A stretch of DNA of 14,134 nt. It comes from Chloroflexota bacterium. Lineage in GTDB: Bacteria; Chloroflexota; Limnocylindria; P2-11E. The stretch's first letter is position 1. Each line of letters begins with the position of its first letter. This document shows positions 1 through 6,445 of this stretch, piece after piece. Made by a program: the position numbers and the translations under genes. Location: the NCBI GenBank assembly GCA_005889445.1, contig VBGS01000010.1, positions 1 through 14,134 of the forward strand, written 5' to 3'. Below the pieces are notes generated by a model. That model ran no database searches. It saw nothing but the letters and a program-made list of their open reading frames with translations, and was not told the origin of the DNA.

Positions 1-969
1 ACGGCCATCTTCTGCGTCGCGAGCGGCTTCGACCCGAGCTTTTCGACCGCGCGCCGCGCCGCGCGCTCGCCGACCCGCTGCGGATCGAGCTCCGCGAACC
101 GCCGTGCGGCCTCGCCGTGATATCCGATCTGCCGCTCGGAGCCCTCGGTCGCGACCGCGGACGTCATCACGCCGCAGTAGGTCTCGCGATACGCGCCACG
201 CACGCCGGTGGTCGTCGCGATCATCGTCGTCGACTCGGAATCGCTGTACGTCGTCTTGCGGAATTGCGTCACGCGTGGATCGGTCCCGCGTGCCGCGACC
301 TCGACCGCGAGCGCGACCGCGCCGCGCTCGTCGCTCGCCGACCCGCTGCGGATCGAGCTCCGCGAACCGCCGTGCGGCCTCGCCGTGATATCCGATCTGC
401 CGCTCGGAGCCCTCGGTCGCGACCGCGGACGTCATCACGCCGCAGTAGGTCTCGCGATACGCGCCACGCACGCCGGTGGTCGTCGCGATCATCGTCGTCG
501 ACTCGGAATCGCTGTACGTCGTCTTGCGGAATTGCGTCACGCGTGGATCGGTCCCGCGTGCCGCGACCTCGACCGCGAGCGCGACCGCGCCGCGCTCGTC
601 CAGGCGGCGATCCACGACCCCGGCCTGGTAGATGTCCAGGTCGACGTCCTCGAGCGGCCGGGTCGCGAGCGCGAGCGCGTCGTCCGGTTCGGTGACGAAC
701 GACATGCGGCGGGCGATATCGGTGCAGGCACGGATGCCGTCGGCTGACAGGTCGCTCGTGTACGAGAAGCCGATGCGCCGCTCGTCGAGCACGCGGATGC
801 CGACGCCGCGCTCCCCGCGCGCGATGACGCTGTCGATCACGCCATCTTTGATCTCGATGGATCCTGATTGGGCTTCCCTCATGAACACCTCGCCTGTCGC
901 CACGCCCAGCCCGCGCAGCGCCTGCAGCGCCGTGTCGACTGTGGCCTCGTTCGAGAGTCGTTCGCTCAC
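1..969 (-). CDS. tldE: TldE/PmbA-family protein (partial, disrupted by a tandem duplication)
   Basis: This is the partner of TldD in the TldD/TldE protease system, which in other bacteria processes modified peptides such as microcins; TldE normally lacks the metal site. Translation from the GTG at 969 gives a clear N-terminal domain (MSERLSNEATVDTALQALRG, then VFMREAQSG, GERGVGIRV, RRIGFSYTSDLS). It continues through ESTTMIATTTGVRGAYRE to QRVGERAARRAVEKLGS at the left edge. The GTG overlaps the likely tldD stop as GTGA, so the two are probably translationally coupled. The last stretch (63-1) is in a different frame from the start, because an exact 268-bp tandem duplication at 64-600 adds a +1 shift. 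With one copy removed, the frame is continuous into QRVGERAARRAVEKL. The C-terminal half lies outside the window. Family assignment is secure; whether the gene is intact is not. Confidence 0.85.
   Translation of the reverse strand, partial: MSERLSNEATVDTALQALRGLGVATGEVFMREAQSGSIEIKDGVIDSVIARGERGVGIRVLDERRIGFSYTSDLSADGIRACTDIARRMSFVTEPDDALALATRPLEDVDLDIYQAGVVDRRLDERGAVALAVEVAARGTDPRVTQFRKTTYSDSESTTMIATTTGVRGAYRETYCGVMTSAVATEGSERQIGYHGEAARRFAELDPQRVGERRARRGRARGRGRGTRDRSTRDAIPQDDVQRFRVDDDDRDDHRRAWRVSRDLLRRDDVRGRDRGLRAADRISRRGRTAVRGARSAAGRRARGAARGRKARVEAARDAEDGR
64..600. repeat. Exact 268-bp tandem direct duplication inside tldE
   Basis: Bases 64-332 recur at 332-600 with a period of 268 and no difference that I could find by reading. 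The match ends at base 63/331 on the left and 332/600 on the right. Because 268 is not a multiple of three, the duplication shifts the tldE frame by one. The outer edges sit in similar GC-rich strings (ccgcgccgcg followed by ctcg), which suits slippage or recombination at short homology, or an assembly artefact. Confidence 0.95.
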
Positions 970-2440
970 GGGGCGCCGCCGGCGACGCGTTGCGGGTCCT
1001 GTCCCGGGTTCGGGGCCGCGCGCTCGCCGGCCTTTCCCGCTCCGCACCCGTATCCGCCCCCCGCGAGGACCGCGGCCGGCCACGGCTCGCGCGCAACCCA
1101 CTCACCCGTGCCACCCGCAACGCTTTCGGCGAGAACGGCTCCGCATGAGCCGATCCCACCATGTCGATCTCGCTCATCAGCTTGGGACCCTGGCCTACCA
1201 GCGTCGCGCCGCGAAGCGGTCCAGCGAGCTTGCCGTCGCGAATGCGGTAACACTCGGTGATCTCGAACGCAAAATTCCCCGAGACCACATCGACCTGTCC
1301 GCCGCCCATCTTCTTCACGAAGATGCCGTCCTTCACCGAGCGGAGGATCTCCGCCGGGTCGGAGGTCCCGCGCGCGATCATCGTCGTGGTCATCCGGCAG
1401 ATGGGCAGATAGCGGAACGATTCACGCCGCGCGTTCCCGCTGCGGCGGATCCCGAGCTTCTCAGCGTGCCTCCGGTCAGAGAGATACGTCCTCAGGACGC
1501 CCTGCTCGATCAACACGGTCCGCTGGGTCGGGGTCCCCTCATCGTCCATCGCCGCCGTCCCGCGCTTGTTCGGGTCGGTGCCGTCGTCGATGACGGTGAT
1601 CAGCTCGCTCGCGACCTTTTCGCCGATGCGGCCGGAGTACACGGAGAGGCCCTTCAGGTTGAGGTCAGCTTCGAGCCCGTGACCGACCGACTCGTGGATG
1701 AGCGTGCCGCCGGCCTCGCTCGAGAGCACGACGGTGTATGTGCCCGCCGGCGCGGGGTCCGCTCCGACGTTGAGCACCGCGCGACGCGCGGCATCGGTCG
1801 CCGCCTGCTCGACCGCTTCGTCCGTCAGCATCTCGAAGCCGGCGGTGCCCCGCAGGGCCTCGAAGCCCGACTCGAGGACGTCGCCTTCCTTCGCGACGAC
1901 GTGGACGGCGAGGTTGAGCCGAACACGTGTGTCTGTGCGGTGGAGGCCATCGCTGTTGGCGACGAGCACTTCCTGAACGCTTTCCGCGTAGGTCGCGGTC
2001 ACTTGCTGGATCCGGGGGTCGAGCGACCGAGCGGCCTCGTTGGCTCGGCGAAGCAGGCCCACCTTCCGCTCGACCGCCACGTCACGCGGGTCGATCGTCA
2101 CCGTCGAGTGGCGCGGGAGCTCATCGGGTTCCGGCGTGGCGGGCTCGTGGAGGTCGCCGCCTTCGGAGACGCCACGCGCCGCGCGGCCGGCGAGGGCGAT
2201 GAGGTCATCGACGTCGGCCACGTTGGCATTCGCGTAGGTCGTTCGCTCGCCGCTGGTCACGCGGATGCCGGCACCCTGATCGACCCCGCTGATCGCGTCC
2301 TCGATGTGGTTGTCGTCGAGGACGAGCTGCAAGGTCTCGTGCCGCTCCCAGAAAAGCTCGGCCCAGTCGCCGCCGCGTGAGAGCGCGGTCCGCAGCGCGT
2401 GTTGTGCGTCGCGCGCGCTGACCGACGGCTTGCGCGTCAA
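966..2440 (-). CDS. tldD: TldD-family zinc metalloprotease, frameshifted near its C-terminus
   Basis: This is the catalytic subunit of the TldD/TldE protease. The frame from 2440 carries the family metal motif HESVGHGLEAD (HExxxH, about residues 249-254). It also has DDEGTPTQR, GKMGGGQVDVVSG-like residues around 377-388 and IDMVGS at 425-430. The family then ends within about 50 residues on a cysteine motif, GxCGKxGQ, whose Cys is the third metal ligand in E. coli TldD (481 residues). Here the starting frame runs into arginine-rich nonsense. Another frame supplies GYGCGAGKAGERAAPNPGQ, ending at TGA 968-966, about 27 residues after the Cys as expected. That TGA overlaps the tldE GTG. I therefore infer a frame break near 1100-1150. 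The start is a TTG; the nearest purine-rich site (gggagg) is about 19 nt upstream, so the exact start is uncertain. No ATG, GTG or TTG lies between it and the preceding in-frame stop. Confidence 0.82.
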
Positions 2441-2494
2441 CGTGATGGCGATGCGCGTACCTCCCGCTCCCCTGGAAACGAGCGATGGTACGAC

Positions 2495-2902
2495 TTAGTC
2501 CCCGATGACAGTTATGGTCGCGTTGCGCTCGCGCGGACCATCGAGCTCCGCGAAGTAGATCCCCTGCCATGTGCCGAGATCGACGGCACCTTCTCGCACC
2601 GAGAGGCTCACCGAATTGCCGATGAGGACCGCCTTCACGTGCGCGGGACCGTTTCCTTCGGCGTGCGCGTACTTCGCATCGCGAGGAACCGCTCGCTCGA
2701 GCGAGGTGAGCAGATCCTTCTGCACGTCGGGATCGGCGTTCTCGTTGACGAACACCGCGGCGGTCGTGTGGGCGACCGTCACCGTGACGATCCCGTCGCC
2801 GATCTTCGCGCGCGTGACCGCGGCTTTGACACGAGCGGTGATGTCGACGGTCTCCTCGCGTCGCGTGGTCGCGACCGAGATCCGCTCGTGCCGCACCGTC
2901 AT
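2495..2902 (-). CDS. YjbQ/UPF0047-family protein (secondary thiamine-phosphate synthase family)
   Basis: A 135-residue protein matching the whole length of the YjbQ (UPF0047) family. Diagnostic blocks, in order, are VTVAHTTAAVFVNENAD, AEGNGPAHVKAVLIGNS and GTWQGIYFAELDGPR. The His, Glu and Asp residues in these blocks are the conserved putative active-site residues. Some members have weak thiamine-phosphate synthase activity, but the physiological role of the family is unsettled, so I do not assign a pathway. The ATG at 2902 overlaps the upstream dehydratase stop as ATGA, indicating coupling. The stop is 54 nt before the tldD start, so the gene sits in the middle of the ilvA-yjbQ-tldD-tldE operon. 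The protein is soluble, with no signal peptide. Confidence 0.93.
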   Translation of the reverse strand: MTVRHERISVATTRREETVDITARVKAAVTRAKIGDGIVTVTVAHTTAAVFVNENADPDVQKDLLTSLERAVPRDAKYAHAEGNGPAHVKAVLIGNSVSLSVREGAVDLGTWQGIYFAELDGPRERNATITVIGD

Positions 2903-3885
2903 GCCGACGCGCTCACCCGGGTGCGCTCGCGAGTGATTCGCGCGATGAGCTCGGCGGTCGCGTTCCCTCCGCTGATCACAAGCACCGTCTTCCGGCCTCG
3001 CGGATCCACCTTTCCGGCGCGGATGGCCGCGAGCGGAGCCGCGCCCGAGGGCTCGACGAGGAGAGACAGCTGCTCGATGTACTCGTAGGTGGCCGCTTCG
3101 AGGTCCGGGTCGGTGACCGTGACGAACTCGTCCACGTAGCGGGACGCCAGAGCGACGTTCAGGGCGTCGGTGCTCTTCGCGACGAGCTTGTCGGCGACGC
3201 TGTGCGGGTGCTCGAGTGTCACGACGCGTCCAGCCCGGACCGATCGGCCCACCGCATCCGCGCCCTCCGGCTCGACCCCGATCACCGTCGCCTTGGATCC
3301 TGAAGCGCGGACCGCGAGTGCGATCCCGGTGATCAGGCCGCCGCCACCGACCGCCACGATCACGACCCCGGCGTCCGGAAGGTCTTCCACGATCTCCAGA
3401 CCGATGGTCCCTTGCCCAGCGATGATGAGCGGATCCGCATACGGATGGATGAACGTCTTGCCTTCGTCACGTTCGATGCGATGAGCAAGCTCGAGCGTGT
3501 CGTCGTAGACCGATCCCTCGAGACGAACATCCGCTCCGTACGCGCGGCAGACGCGGACGATCGTCTCGGACACGCCGAGCGGCATGACGACCGTCGCCGG
3601 CGCGCCCAGCGCCGATGCCGCGTACGCGACGCCTTGCGCGTGACTTCCGGCCGAAGCGGCCACCACCCCGCGGGCGCGTCGATCGGGGTCAAGCGAGGCG
3701 ATCTTGTTGATCGCGCCGCGCACCTTGAACGTGCGCGTCGGCTTGAACGTCTCGATCTTCAGATAGATATCGGCGGCGAGCTCCTCGGACAGCAAGGGCG
3801 ATCGCTCGAGCGGCGCCCGCGGGAGGTATCGATCGACGACGCGGCGTGCCGCGGCGAGATCCGCCGGCGAGGGCTCCGTCTGCAC
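2899..3885 (-). CDS. ilvA: Serine/threonine dehydratase, PLP-dependent (IlvA/TdcB type)
   Basis: This is a fold-type II PLP enzyme that deaminates threonine to 2-oxobutyrate (isoleucine precursor) or serine to pyruvate. From the GTG at 3885 it is 328 residues. The PLP lysine is in TFKVRGA (about Lys54), followed by SAGSHAQGVAYAA. The phosphate-binding glycine loop is VGGGGLITG and the C-terminal SGGNAT carries the cofactor-ring contact. There is no C-terminal ACT-like regulatory domain, so this is the short form; I cannot separate the biosynthetic from the catabolic role, or exclude a racemase-like relative. An upstream in-frame ATG-like extension to 4023 exists but is arginine-rich and runs antisense into prmC. 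The GTG sits 8 nt after a TATCGT box, which supports it as a leaderless start. It is the first gene of the minus-strand operon and divergent from prmC. Confidence 0.9.
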   Translation of the reverse strand: MQTEPSPADLAAARRVVDRYLPRAPLERSPLLSEELAADIYLKIETFKPTRTFKVRGAINKIASLDPDRRARGVVAASAGSHAQGVAYAASALGAPATVVMPLGVSETIVRVCRAYGADVRLEGSVYDDTLELAHRIERDEGKTFIHPYADPLIIAGQGTIGLEIVEDLPDAGVVIVAVGGGGLITGIALAVRASGSKATVIGVEPEGADAVGRSVRAGRVVTLEHPHSVADKLVAKSTDALNVALASRYVDEFVTVTDPDLEAATYEYIEQLSLLVEPSGAAPLAAIRAGKVDPRGRKTVLVISGGNATAELIARITRERTRVSASA

Positions 3886-3908
3886 CGTACCCGACGATAC
3901 TTCCGGCC
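3886..3908. promoter_or_regulatory. Compact bidirectional promoter between ilvA and prmC, probably leaderless on both sides
   Basis: Only 23 bp separate the two start codons. On the minus strand TATCGT (3899-3894) lies 8 nt before the GTG at 3885. On the plus strand GATACT (3896-3901) lies 7 nt before the ATG at 3909. The two hexamers overlap by four bases, and neither start has a Shine-Dalgarno sequence. The -35 regions would lie inside the opposite coding sequences. This is inferred from spacing and resemblance only. Confidence 0.5.
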
Positions 3909-4757
3909 ATGCGCACGTGGGGTGAGGAGCGTGACGCCGGCGCCGCCGTTCTCCGACACGCGGGGATCCCGACCGCGTCGCTCGACGCCGATGTTCTGCT
4001 GACCGATGTGCTCGGCATCTCAAAAGAGACGCTGTACGCGCACCCTGACACCGAGATGTCGCACGGCCCGATGCGACGCTTCCGCGAGTTGATCGAGCGT
4101 CGCGCGAGAGGTGAGCCCGTCGCCTACCTCCGAGGCTTCAAGGAGTTCTACGGCCTTCGCTTCGCGGTCGATCCGCGCGTGCTGATCCCGCGGCCCGAGA
4201 CGGAAACGCTCGTCGACGCCGCACGGGATCTCATCCGCGGGCGTGCGCTCTCCGTCGCCGACGTCGGCACTGGATCGGGCGCGATCGCGGTCGCCGTCGC
4301 GGCGCACGAGCCCAGCGTGCGCGTTATCGCGACGGACATCTCGGAGGATGCGCTCGCGGTCGCACGGGCGAACGCCGCGGCGAATGGGGTCGCCGATCGC
4401 GTGGACTTTCGTCAGGGCGACCTCTTCGCGCCGCTCGATCGGCCGGTGGATGTGGTCCTCGCAAATCTTCCGTACCTGCGCGACGACTCACTCGAGCAGC
4501 TCGTCGGGGATCGCACCTCGCTCGCGTTCGAGCCCAAGCTTGCTGTGACTGCGGGAAAGGACGGGCTCGAGCTGATCTGGCGCGCCGCAACGGATCTGTC
4601 TCGCGTCCTCGGCCCAACAGGGAGTGCGTTCTTTGAGGTCGACCCGCCCCTCGCCGATCAGGTGTCGGCGCTCCTCGGGCACGCGGTGGGGGGCAAACCG
4701 CAAGTGATCTGCGACCTCGCGGGCGAAGCGCGCGTCGTTTTCGTTCAGATTCCGTGA
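3909..4757 (+). CDS. prmC: Peptide chain release factor N5-glutamine methyltransferase PrmC/HemK
   Basis: PrmC methylates the glutamine of the GGQ motif in release factors RF1 and RF2 using S-adenosylmethionine. From the ATG at 3909 it is 282 residues, normal for the family. The N-terminal helical substrate domain includes RGEPVAYLRGFKEFYGLRF. The linker LIPRPETETLVD is highly diagnostic. The Rossmann methyltransferase domain has the SAM loop ADVGTGSGAIAVAVA and the acidic ATDISEDALAVARANA. The usual NPPY catalytic motif reads NLPY (VLANLPYLRDD), a one-residue change. An in-frame upstream start at 3846 would overlap ilvA and gives a proline/alanine-rich prefix, so I chose 3909. In many bacteria prmC follows prfA and precedes tsaC; here prfA is absent and three small genes stand between prmC and tsaC. 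Confidence 0.94.
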   Translation: MRTWGEERDAGAAVLRHAGIPTASLDADVLLTDVLGISKETLYAHPDTEMSHGPMRRFRELIERRARGEPVAYLRGFKEFYGLRFAVDPRVLIPRPETETLVDAARDLIRGRALSVADVGTGSGAIAVAVAAHEPSVRVIATDISEDALAVARANAAANGVADRVDFRQGDLFAPLDRPVDVVLANLPYLRDDSLEQLVGDRTSLAFEPKLAVTAGKDGLELIWRAATDLSRVLGPTGSAFFEVDPPLADQVSALLGHAVGGKPQVICDLAGEARVVFVQIP

Positions 4758-4761
4758 GATC

Positions 4762-4786
4762 GGGTGCTACAGTTTCTGTTGCACCC
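4762..4786 (+). promoter_or_regulatory. Stem-loop just after prmC, in the leader of the zinc-finger/cold-shock genes
   Basis: GGGTGC (4762-4767) pairs with GCACCC (4781-4786). Inside, a T-T mismatch is followed by ACAG/CTGT closing a TTT loop, giving ten pairs in 25 nt. It starts 4 nt after the prmC stop. There is no T-run, so it is not a classical intrinsic terminator. A second GCACCC at 4822-4827, next to the Shine-Dalgarno of the next gene, could compete for the same left arm. Confidence 0.5.
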
Positions 4787-4797
4787 CTCATGCTCGC

Positions 4798-4820
4798 GAC
4801 ACGGGCATCGATCTCGTGTC
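4798..4820 (+). promoter_or_regulatory. Second inverted repeat in the same leader
   Basis: GACACG (4798-4803) and CGTGTC (4815-4820) are perfect reverse complements around an 11-nt loop containing ATCGAT. It lies between the stem-loop after prmC and the ribosome binding site at 4830-4835, so the 83-nt leader is mostly structured. The role is unknown; chance is possible for a 6-bp arm. Confidence 0.3.
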
Positions 4821-4840
4821 CGCACCCGGAAGGAGTTCCA

Positions 4841-5056
4841 ATGCGCTCAGGCGGTTTCCCATGCCGATTCGACGGATGCACGGCGCAATTCCACGTCGCC
4901 GACGCCAAATCGATGGAGTCGCTCCGCGCGGCAAGTGCCGGGCGGACCGCTCACGAAGAAGCTGCGCACCAGTACCGGCATCCGGCGCCGCCCCCCGAGC
5001 AGCGATGGGGAGCACCTCGCATCGCGAAACCCAGGACACGCGGATCCACCGGCTAA
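4841..5056 (+). CDS. Small zinc-finger-like protein of unknown function
   Basis: A 71-residue protein that I do not recognise by name. It starts with GGFPCRFDGC and continues to HEEAAHQYRH, giving C8-x4-C13 and H38-x4-H43, a C2H2-like ligand set with a long 24-residue spacer instead of the usual 12. The C-terminal tail is proline- and arginine-rich (HPAPPPEQRWGAPR, then KPRTRGSTG), compatible with nucleic-acid binding. The ATG at 4841 has an excellent Shine-Dalgarno, AAGGAG at 4830-4835, 5 nt away, which decides the start. A GTG at 4754 in the same frame overlaps the prmC stop as GTGA and would add 29 residues without motifs. It ends 27 nt before the cold-shock gene and is probably co-transcribed with it. 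Zinc binding is inferred from Cys/His spacing only. Confidence 0.68.
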   Translation: MRSGGFPCRFDGCTAQFHVADAKSMESLRAASAGRTAHEEAAHQYRHPAPPPEQRWGAPRIAKPRTRGSTG

Positions 5057-5062
5057 AGCCGG
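5049..5062 (+). promoter_or_regulatory. Hairpin holding the zinc-finger gene's stop codon in its loop
   Basis: CCGGC (5049-5053) and GCCGG (5058-5062) flank TAAA, and the TAA of that loop is the stop codon of the upstream gene. The all-GC stem lies 21 nt before the cold-shock start and 8 nt before its GAAGGA. It may tune coupling between the two genes. There is no T-run, so it is not an intrinsic terminator. Confidence 0.35.
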
Positions 5063-5083
5063 GCACCGCAGAAGGACAACTCG

Positions 5084-5290
5084 TTGGCTACAGGAACGAT
5101 CAAGAAGCTCGTTGGCGATCGCGGTTTCGGTTTCATCCAGCAATCCGACGGCACGGACCTTTTCTTCCACCGTTCGCAGGTCACCGGCAGCGGATTCGAC
5201 TCTCTCAATGAAGGCCAGAGCGTGACCTATGAGAAGGCGATGGACCCCCGCCGCAACAAAGAGAACGCGGAGAAGGTCACTCCCGCCTAG
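5084..5290 (+). CDS. Cold-shock domain protein (CspA family)
   Basis: A 68-residue single cold-shock domain, an OB-fold RNA/ssDNA chaperone acting in the cytoplasm. It opens ATGTIKKLVGDRGFGFIQ, in which GDRGFGFI is RNP1. LFFHRSQV is RNP2, and the domain closes with GQSVTYEKAMDPR. Length and motif order are typical for CspA. The start is TTG at 5084, supported by GAAGGA at 5071-5076 with a 7-nt spacer; no better start exists in frame. The basic tail RRNKENAEKVTPA is common in high-GC relatives. It follows the small zinc-finger-like gene with a 27-nt gap and a stop-codon hairpin, so the two probably form one transcript. The structured leader upstream fits the post-transcriptional control usual for csp genes. 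Confidence 0.94.
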   Translation: MATGTIKKLVGDRGFGFIQQSDGTDLFFHRSQVTGSGFDSLNEGQSVTYEKAMDPRRNKENAEKVTPA

Positions 5291-5762
5291 TCCCGCAGCG
5301 CGTTTTCGAACGATCCCGGCGGGAGAAACGGCCTGGCGCGCCTACGGCGCGCGGATGTTTGACCTCGAACGCGAGGAGTGGGCGGACCGCGCCTTCTCCC
5401 GCTCGGAGATGCGACGCCAGATCGCTTCGCCACGATCGGTCGTTGGCGTCGTGGAGATCGCGGACGATCTCGTCGGCTTCGCGGTCGCGACGCCGGGGTG
5501 GTCCGAGAGGGCCGCGACTCTGAACAACGTTCTCATCGCCCCGGCGCATCGCGGTCGCGGGCTGGTCTGGCCGCTGCTCGCTGAACTCGAGCGGCAGCTG
5601 GGCGCCCGCGACTACCGCGCGCTCGTCATCGACGCTCGTGTTGAAAACGGATTCGCCGACGCAGTCGAACGTCACTATGCCGACCGAGCTCGGGTCCTCG
5701 CGAAGGATCACCCCAGCCCGTACGGGCCACAGCGGACGATCCGCGTGACGCTTACCGGATGA
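5229..5762 (+). CDS. GNAT-family N-acetyltransferase
   Basis: A GCN5-related acetyltransferase of unknown substrate. The acetyl-CoA pyrophosphate loop is APAHRGRGLVWPLL. It is preceded by the central strand LVGFAVATPG and the catalytic-region strand AATLNNVLIAP. The end, DHPSPYGPQRTIRVTL, is typical of one GNAT subgroup, so the C-terminus is complete. The start is unclear. Domain similarity seems to begin near ARFRTIPAGETAW (about 5293), yet no ATG, GTG or TTG lies in frame between 5229 and 5355. The ATG at 5229 overlaps the cold-shock gene by 62 bases and adds a basic N-terminus; the ATG at 5355 (MFDLEREEW) would cut the first strand. A frameshift at the junction is also possible. I give the longer form. 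Confidence 0.8.
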   Translation: MRRRWTPAATKRTRRRSLPPSPAARFRTIPAGETAWRAYGARMFDLEREEWADRAFSRSEMRRQIASPRSVVGVVEIADDLVGFAVATPGWSERAATLNNVLIAPAHRGRGLVWPLLAELERQLGARDYRALVIDARVENGFADAVERHYADRARVLAKDHPSPYGPQRTIRVTLTG

Positions 5763-5838
5763 ACCAGGTCGCAGCCGTAGACGCGATCGCATAGCTCCAG
5801 CACGCCCTGCGTCGTGATCTTTGGCATATGCGGACGGC

Positions 5839-5844
5839 TATCAT
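5839..5844 (+). promoter_or_regulatory. Probable -10 box (TATCAT) for a leaderless tsaC transcript
   Basis: TATCAT ends 7 nt before the GTG at 5852, and no Shine-Dalgarno precedes that start. The same arrangement occurs before ilvA, the GT4 gene and the S9 peptidase gene. No clear -35 hexamer is visible at normal spacing. This box starts the four-gene tsaC-rpiB-glyA-upp block. Confidence 0.5.
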
Positions 5845-5851
5845 CCACGAC

Positions 5852-6445
5852 GTGAAAACGCGCCTCCTCGCGGCGGATTCGCCGGGGGCGGTGGAGGAGG
5901 CCGCGGCCGCGCTCGCACGAGGCGAGCTCGTCGCGTTCCCCACCGATACGGTTTACGGCCTCTCCGCGGGGCACGAGCACGTTCGCAAGCTGTACGACGC
6001 GAAGGACCGTCCCAAGGAGAAGCGGATCCCGGTCCTGCTCTCCGACGCGTCAAATCTCGAGGCGAGCGCGATCGTGACGCCCGCGGCGCGCGCGCTCGCG
6101 CGGCGGTTCTGGCCCGGTCCGCTCACGATCGTGCTGGTCGCGCCGCGCCGCGGGACGCTGGCCTTCCGCGTGCCGGATCACGCGCTCGCACGCCGACTCA
6201 TCGCGGCGAGCGGTGGCGGGTTGCCCGTCACCAGCGCGAACCGTTCAGGCGAGCCGGACGCGCGCACCGCGGAAGAGGTCATCGCCCAGCTCGGGGGCCG
6301 CGTCGCGCTGGTCCTCGATGGCGGGAGGACGCCCGGCGGCGTGTCCTCGACGATCGTGGACTGCACCAGCGAGCCGGTGAAGATCCTTCGGCAGGGGGCG
6401 ATCAGCGAGGCTGCGATCACCGGCGCGCTCGCGAACGTCGCATGA
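5852..6445 (+). CDS. tsaC: L-threonylcarbamoyladenylate synthase (TsaC/YrdC family)
   Basis: TsaC makes threonylcarbamoyl-AMP from threonine, bicarbonate and ATP, the first step of t6A modification at position 37 of ANN-decoding tRNAs. The YrdC domain fills the protein: GELVAFPTDTVYGLSAG at the N-terminus, KDRPKEKRIPVLL (the K-x-R binding motif), WPGPLTIVL, and LPVTSANRSGEP (the S-x-N motif). It ends with VSSTIVDC and VKILRQGAI. At 197 residues it is the short TsaC form without the C-terminal Sua5 domain. I prefer the GTG at 5852 (VKTRLLAADSPG) because of the TATCAT box 7 nt upstream; an ATG at 5828 would add eight residues and overlap that box. The stop overlaps the rpiB start as ATGA. Confidence 0.93.
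   Translation: MKTRLLAADSPGAVEEAAAALARGELVAFPTDTVYGLSAGHEHVRKLYDAKDRPKEKRIPVLLSDASNLEASAIVTPAARALARRFWPGPLTIVLVAPRRGTLAFRVPDHALARRLIAASGGGLPVTSANRSGEPDARTAEEVIAQLGGRVALVLDGGRTPGGVSSTIVDCTSEPVKILRQGAISEAAITGALANVA

Noticed and set aside
64..600. CRISPR or satellite array
   Set aside because: There are only two copies, without spacers, and they consist entirely of tldE coding sequence.
269..965. Continuation of the tldD frame through the tldE region to a stop at 269
   Set aside because: After about residue 430 the translation is low-complexity arginine-rich sequence in the wrong frame for TldE. A TldD-TldE fusion is not supported.
632..2380. Long plus-strand open frame opposite tldD/tldE
   Set aside because: It is the high-GC antisense shadow of tldD; it has no recognisable motif and its composition is arginine- and alanine-rich.
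4762..4786. Intrinsic terminator after prmC
   Set aside because: The stem is good but no T-run follows, and a gene with a strong ribosome site lies only 55 nt downstream.
5708..5827. 39-codon minus-strand frame starting MPKITTQGVLELCDRVYG in the GNAT-tsaC gap
   Set aside because: The ATG lacks a ribosome site, the end runs antisense to the GNAT gene and I recognise no family. A degraded gene remnant is possible but unsupported.
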